Of a DNA stretch of 64,000 bases, positions 61,767-64,000 are shown piece by piece. The notes under the pieces are model-generated. The model saw nothing but the letters and a program-made list of their open reading frames with translations, was not told where the DNA came from and searched no databases. The DNA is from an uncultured Pelagibacteraceae bacterium. Its GTDB lineage: Bacteria > Pseudomonadota > Alphaproteobacteria > Pelagibacterales > Pelagibacteraceae. The position numbers and the translations under genes are program-made. Position 1 is the first letter of the stretch, and each line of letters opens with the position of its first letter. The stretch covers positions 1-64,000 of the forward strand of contig CACJOA010000002.1 in NCBI GenBank assembly GCA_902594915.1, in the 5' to 3' direction.

Positions 61767-62282
61767 ATGACAACAATAGTCTTAGTTAGAAAAAATAATG
61801 ATGTAGTAGTAGCTGGTGATGGCCAAGTTAGTATGGGGAATACTGTCGTTAAAAGTACAGCTTCAAAAGTAAGAAGAATTGAAAAAAGAAATGTCGTTGC
61901 TGGTTTTGCTGGTTCCACCGCTGATGCTTTAACATTATTTGAAAGACTAGAGGCTAAAATTGAAAAACACGCAGGAAATTTATCAAGAGCAGCTGTAGAA
62001 TTAGCTAAAGATTGGAGAACGGACAAATATTTAAGAAGACTAGAGGCGCTTATGGCAATTGGTGATAAAGAAAATAGTTATATAATTTCTGGAACGGGTG
62101 ATGTCCTAGAGCCTGAAGGTGACATAATAGGAATTGGTTCAGGCGGAAATTATGCTTTGGCTGCTGGTAAAGTTTTAATGGATACTAATATGAGTGCAGA
62201 AGAGGTTGCTAAAAAAGCCATAAAGGTAGCCTCTGAGATTTGTGTGTTTACAAATGATAATATTAAAACAGAAAAAATATAA
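61767..62282 (+). CDS. hslV: ATP-dependent protease peptidase subunit HslV
   Basis: 171 residues. After removal of Met, the catalytic Thr is the new N-terminus ([20 protein letters not shown]). [39 protein letters not shown] and [16 protein letters not shown] are typical. It forms the double hexamer chamber of HslUV. Its stop overlaps hslU by one base (TAATG). Confidence 0.97.
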   Translation: MTTIVLVRKNNDVVVAGDGQVSMGNTVVKSTASKVRRIEKRNVVAGFAGSTADALTLFERLEAKIEKHAGNLSRAAVELAKDWRTDKYLRRLEALMAIGDKENSYIISGTGDVLEPEGDIIGIGSGGNYALAAGKVLMDTNMSAEEVAKKAIKVASEICVFTNDNIKTEKI

Positions 62283-63655
62283 TGAAAAAATCTAATGTAA
62301 CTCCTCTTGTACCAAAAGATAAAGATAATACAGAAACTAGTTCCTTGGTAAGCTCCTTGTCACCAAGAGAAATAGTTTCAGAGTTAGATCGATTTGTTGT
62401 AGGTCAAAATAAAGCAAAAAAAGCTGTAGCGGTAGCACTTAGAAATAGATGGAGAAGACAAGCTCTTAAAGGAGAAATGAAAAATGAAGTTTTACCAAAA
62501 AATATTCTTATGATTGGACCAACTGGAGTTGGAAAAACTGAAATATCTAGAAGATTATCAAAACTTGCTGAAGCACCATTTGTAAAAGTAGAGGCAACAA
62601 GATTCACAGAAGTTGGATATGTTGGAAGAGATGTTGAACAAATTGTTAGAGATTTAATAGAGATAGCAATTTCAATGGAAAAAGTTAAAAAAAGAAAAGA
62701 AGTTAGAGCACAAGCACAAAAACTTGCTGAAGAGAAAGTTTTAGATGCTTTAGTTGGAAAAAAAGCAAGCGCGGCAACTAGAGAAAGTTTTAGGCAAAGA
62801 CTAAGAAACGGTGATTTAGATGACAATGAAATCGAGATCGCAATAAGTAATACAGGAACTAATAGTACCTCCTTCGAAATACCAGGAATGCCTGGAGCAA
62901 ATGTTGGTATGATTAATATTGGAGAAATGCTTGGTAAATCAATGGGAAAGCAAGAGAAAAAGAAAAAAATGAGTGTAAAAGAATCTCATGAAATTTTATT
63001 AAATGATGAGTCAGATAAACTCATTGAACAAGACAAAATAATTAAAGCTGCAAAAATTTCTACAGAAAACAACGGTATTGTTTTTTTAGATGAAATAGAC
63101 AAAATTTCGGGAAGGACTGATAGAGTTGGTGGAGACGTTTCAAGAGAAGGTGTACAAAGAGATTTACTACCTTTGATAGAAGGAACTACAGTTAATACGA
63201 AATATGGACCAATAAAAACAGACCATATTTTATTTATAGCATCAGGCGCTTTTCAATTGGCAAAACCCTCAGACCTACTTCCTGAATTACAAGGGAGATT
63301 GCCTATAAGAGTAGAGTTAGAAGCATTGACTAGTGATGATTTTAAAAGAATTTTAAAAGAGCCAGATTTTAGTTTAATAAAGCAATACGTTGCTTTATTA
63401 AAAACTGAAAATGTAGATCTTGAATTTTCAGAAGATGGTATCGATGCAATTGCCAATATTGCTTCAGAGGTTAATTCTACAGTAGAAAATATTGGAGCAC
63501 GAAGATTGCACACAATAATAGAAAAAATTTTAGATGAGATAAGCTTTACTGCGACTGACAGATCTGGTGAAAAAGTAGTTATTAACAAGGAATATATTAA
63601 TAAAAATCTAGATAACTTGATAAAAGATTCGGATTTATCAAAATTTATTTTGTAA
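62282..63655 (+). CDS. hslU: ATP-dependent protease ATPase subunit HslU
   Basis: 457 residues, Clp/Hsp100 family. [20 protein letters not shown] opens it; Walker A is [20 protein letters not shown]; the pore loop lies in [18 protein letters not shown]; Walker B is [15 protein letters not shown]. Then come [15 protein letters not shown] and [17 protein letters not shown]. An intermediate domain (about 110-240) is present. It unfolds substrates for HslV. Confidence 0.97.
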   Translation: MKKSNVTPLVPKDKDNTETSSLVSSLSPREIVSELDRFVVGQNKAKKAVAVALRNRWRRQALKGEMKNEVLPKNILMIGPTGVGKTEISRRLSKLAEAPFVKVEATRFTEVGYVGRDVEQIVRDLIEIAISMEKVKKRKEVRAQAQKLAEEKVLDALVGKKASAATRESFRQRLRNGDLDDNEIEIAISNTGTNSTSFEIPGMPGANVGMINIGEMLGKSMGKQEKKKKMSVKESHEILLNDESDKLIEQDKIIKAAKISTENNGIVFLDEIDKISGRTDRVGGDVSREGVQRDLLPLIEGTTVNTKYGPIKTDHILFIASGAFQLAKPSDLLPELQGRLPIRVELEALTSDDFKRILKEPDFSLIKQYVALLKTENVDLEFSEDGIDAIANIASEVNSTVENIGARRLHTIIEKILDEISFTATDRSGEKVVINKEYINKNLDNLIKDSDLSKFIL

Positions 63656-63666
63656 TGCTACAAAAA

Positions 63667-64000
63667 TTACAAATACCCTAATTCTTTCATTTCTCTTGAA
63701 AAAACGATCTCAACTTCATCTTTAATACTTTTCTCAAGACTTTTCTCCCATTTGTTATCTGGACCCAAATTAAAAAAATTAATTTTATCACCATTTTTTT
63801 TTGTTTTAGCCTCTGAAAAACCAAATTCGTTTTCTAATTTTTTCAATCTTTCAAAACTTGTTGTTTCTATTGATTTTTTTATTTTACTTCTATTAATTTC
63901 AAATTCAGATTTGGATAACTTCTTGATAAAATTTAATACATTTTCAAAAACATTTTCAGTATTTTTGACAAGATCCTCATATTTTACCAATAAGTACTTA
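63667..64000 (-). CDS. Sulfotransferase-like protein (partial, 5' part beyond window)
   Basis: The reading frame is open to the right edge, where it reads KYLLVKYEDLVKNTENVFEN, so the gene starts outside. The C-terminal pattern (VKYEDLVKN, ETTSFERLKKLENEFGF, FFNLGPDNKWEKSL, VFSREMKELGYL) is that of PAPS-dependent sulfotransferases, in which KW..L is near the PAPS site. It is convergent with hslU, with 11 bases between. Only the last 111 codons are visible, so substrate and length are unknown. Confidence 0.8.
   Translation of the reverse strand, partial: KYLLVKYEDLVKNTENVFENVLNFIKKLSKSEFEINRSKIKKSIETTSFERLKKLENEFGFSEAKTKKNGDKINFFNLGPDNKWEKSLEKSIKDEVEIVFSREMKELGYL

Noticed and set aside
1-64000. 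CRISPR arrays, transposases, integrases, prophage or att sites
   Set aside because: No spaced direct repeats, no mobile-element proteins and no duplicated tRNA end were seen.

Overview
The window looks like a chromosome segment of a SAR11-type marine alphaproteobacterium (Pelagibacterales). The DNA is very AT-rich. Genes are packed with gaps of a few bases or with ATGA/TAATG overlaps, and no gene-free stretch exceeds 300 bases. Families typical of Alphaproteobacteria are present (DUF2794, IalB-like, the rpe/heparinase/purH order, TRAP transporters). A hairpin leader precedes ffh, as reported for Candidatus Pelagibacter. No insertion sequence, phage gene or CRISPR array was seen. Both ends are cut inside genes: rpsP on the left and a sulfotransferase-like gene on the right.

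Layout. 1-3.6 kb holds protein targeting and wall precursors (rpsP, ffh with its RNA leader, dapF, ftsY). 3.6-6.1 kb holds a secreted unknown, an alpha/beta hydrolase, an EamA transporter and a 58-residue membrane protein. 6.1-16.6 kb is a leftward metabolic block: a TakP-like TRAP transporter with an amidase, preceded by a 2-hydroxyacid dehydrogenase, a GlcD-type FAD oxidase, an aminotransferase and two tandem FMN L-hydroxyacid dehydrogenases. Together these suggest uptake and stereo-complete oxidation of small 2-hydroxy or 2-oxo acids. 16.6-21.4 kb holds a PagL-like protein and the cytochrome c maturation genes ccmCDEFGH, with a candidate structured RNA (21274-21370) in the ccmC leader. 21.4-27.2 kb is a mixed set: hspQ, yciB, DUF2794, Bax-inhibitor-like, aldo/keto reductase, IalB-like, argG and psiE-like.

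27.2-36.6 kb is the most accessory-looking part. It has two different photolyase/cryptochrome relatives, one apparently with its domains in reversed order and one linked to a DUF2256 zinc-ribbon protein. It also has secreted fasciclin, FG-GAP and Cys-rich proteins, a PQQ-type sugar dehydrogenase and a metallo-beta-lactamase-fold enzyme. 36.6-47.4 kb holds folD, an MscS channel, hemD-hemC, tsaD, an EVE protein, and an acetate module: acetyl-CoA synthetase with a strikingly Lys-rich N-terminal tail, then a DUF4212/sodium-solute symporter pair closed by a strong terminator.

47.4-57 kb holds rpe, heparinase-like, purH, phhB, tRNA-Gly(GCC), a LON-domain protein, a UbiH-type monooxygenase, ftsK and lolA. 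57-61.7 kb is a leftward his operon, transcribed hisB-hisH-(44-aa lipoprotein)-hisA-(methyltransferase)-hisF-hisE. It continues into DUF2061, HIT and GNAT genes. hslVU and the cut sulfotransferase end the window.

The best candidates for something undescribed are the RNA structure ahead of ccmC, the permuted photolyase, the Lys-rich tail on Acs and the tiny lipoprotein inside the his operon. Everything here comes from reading the sequence; no database search was possible.
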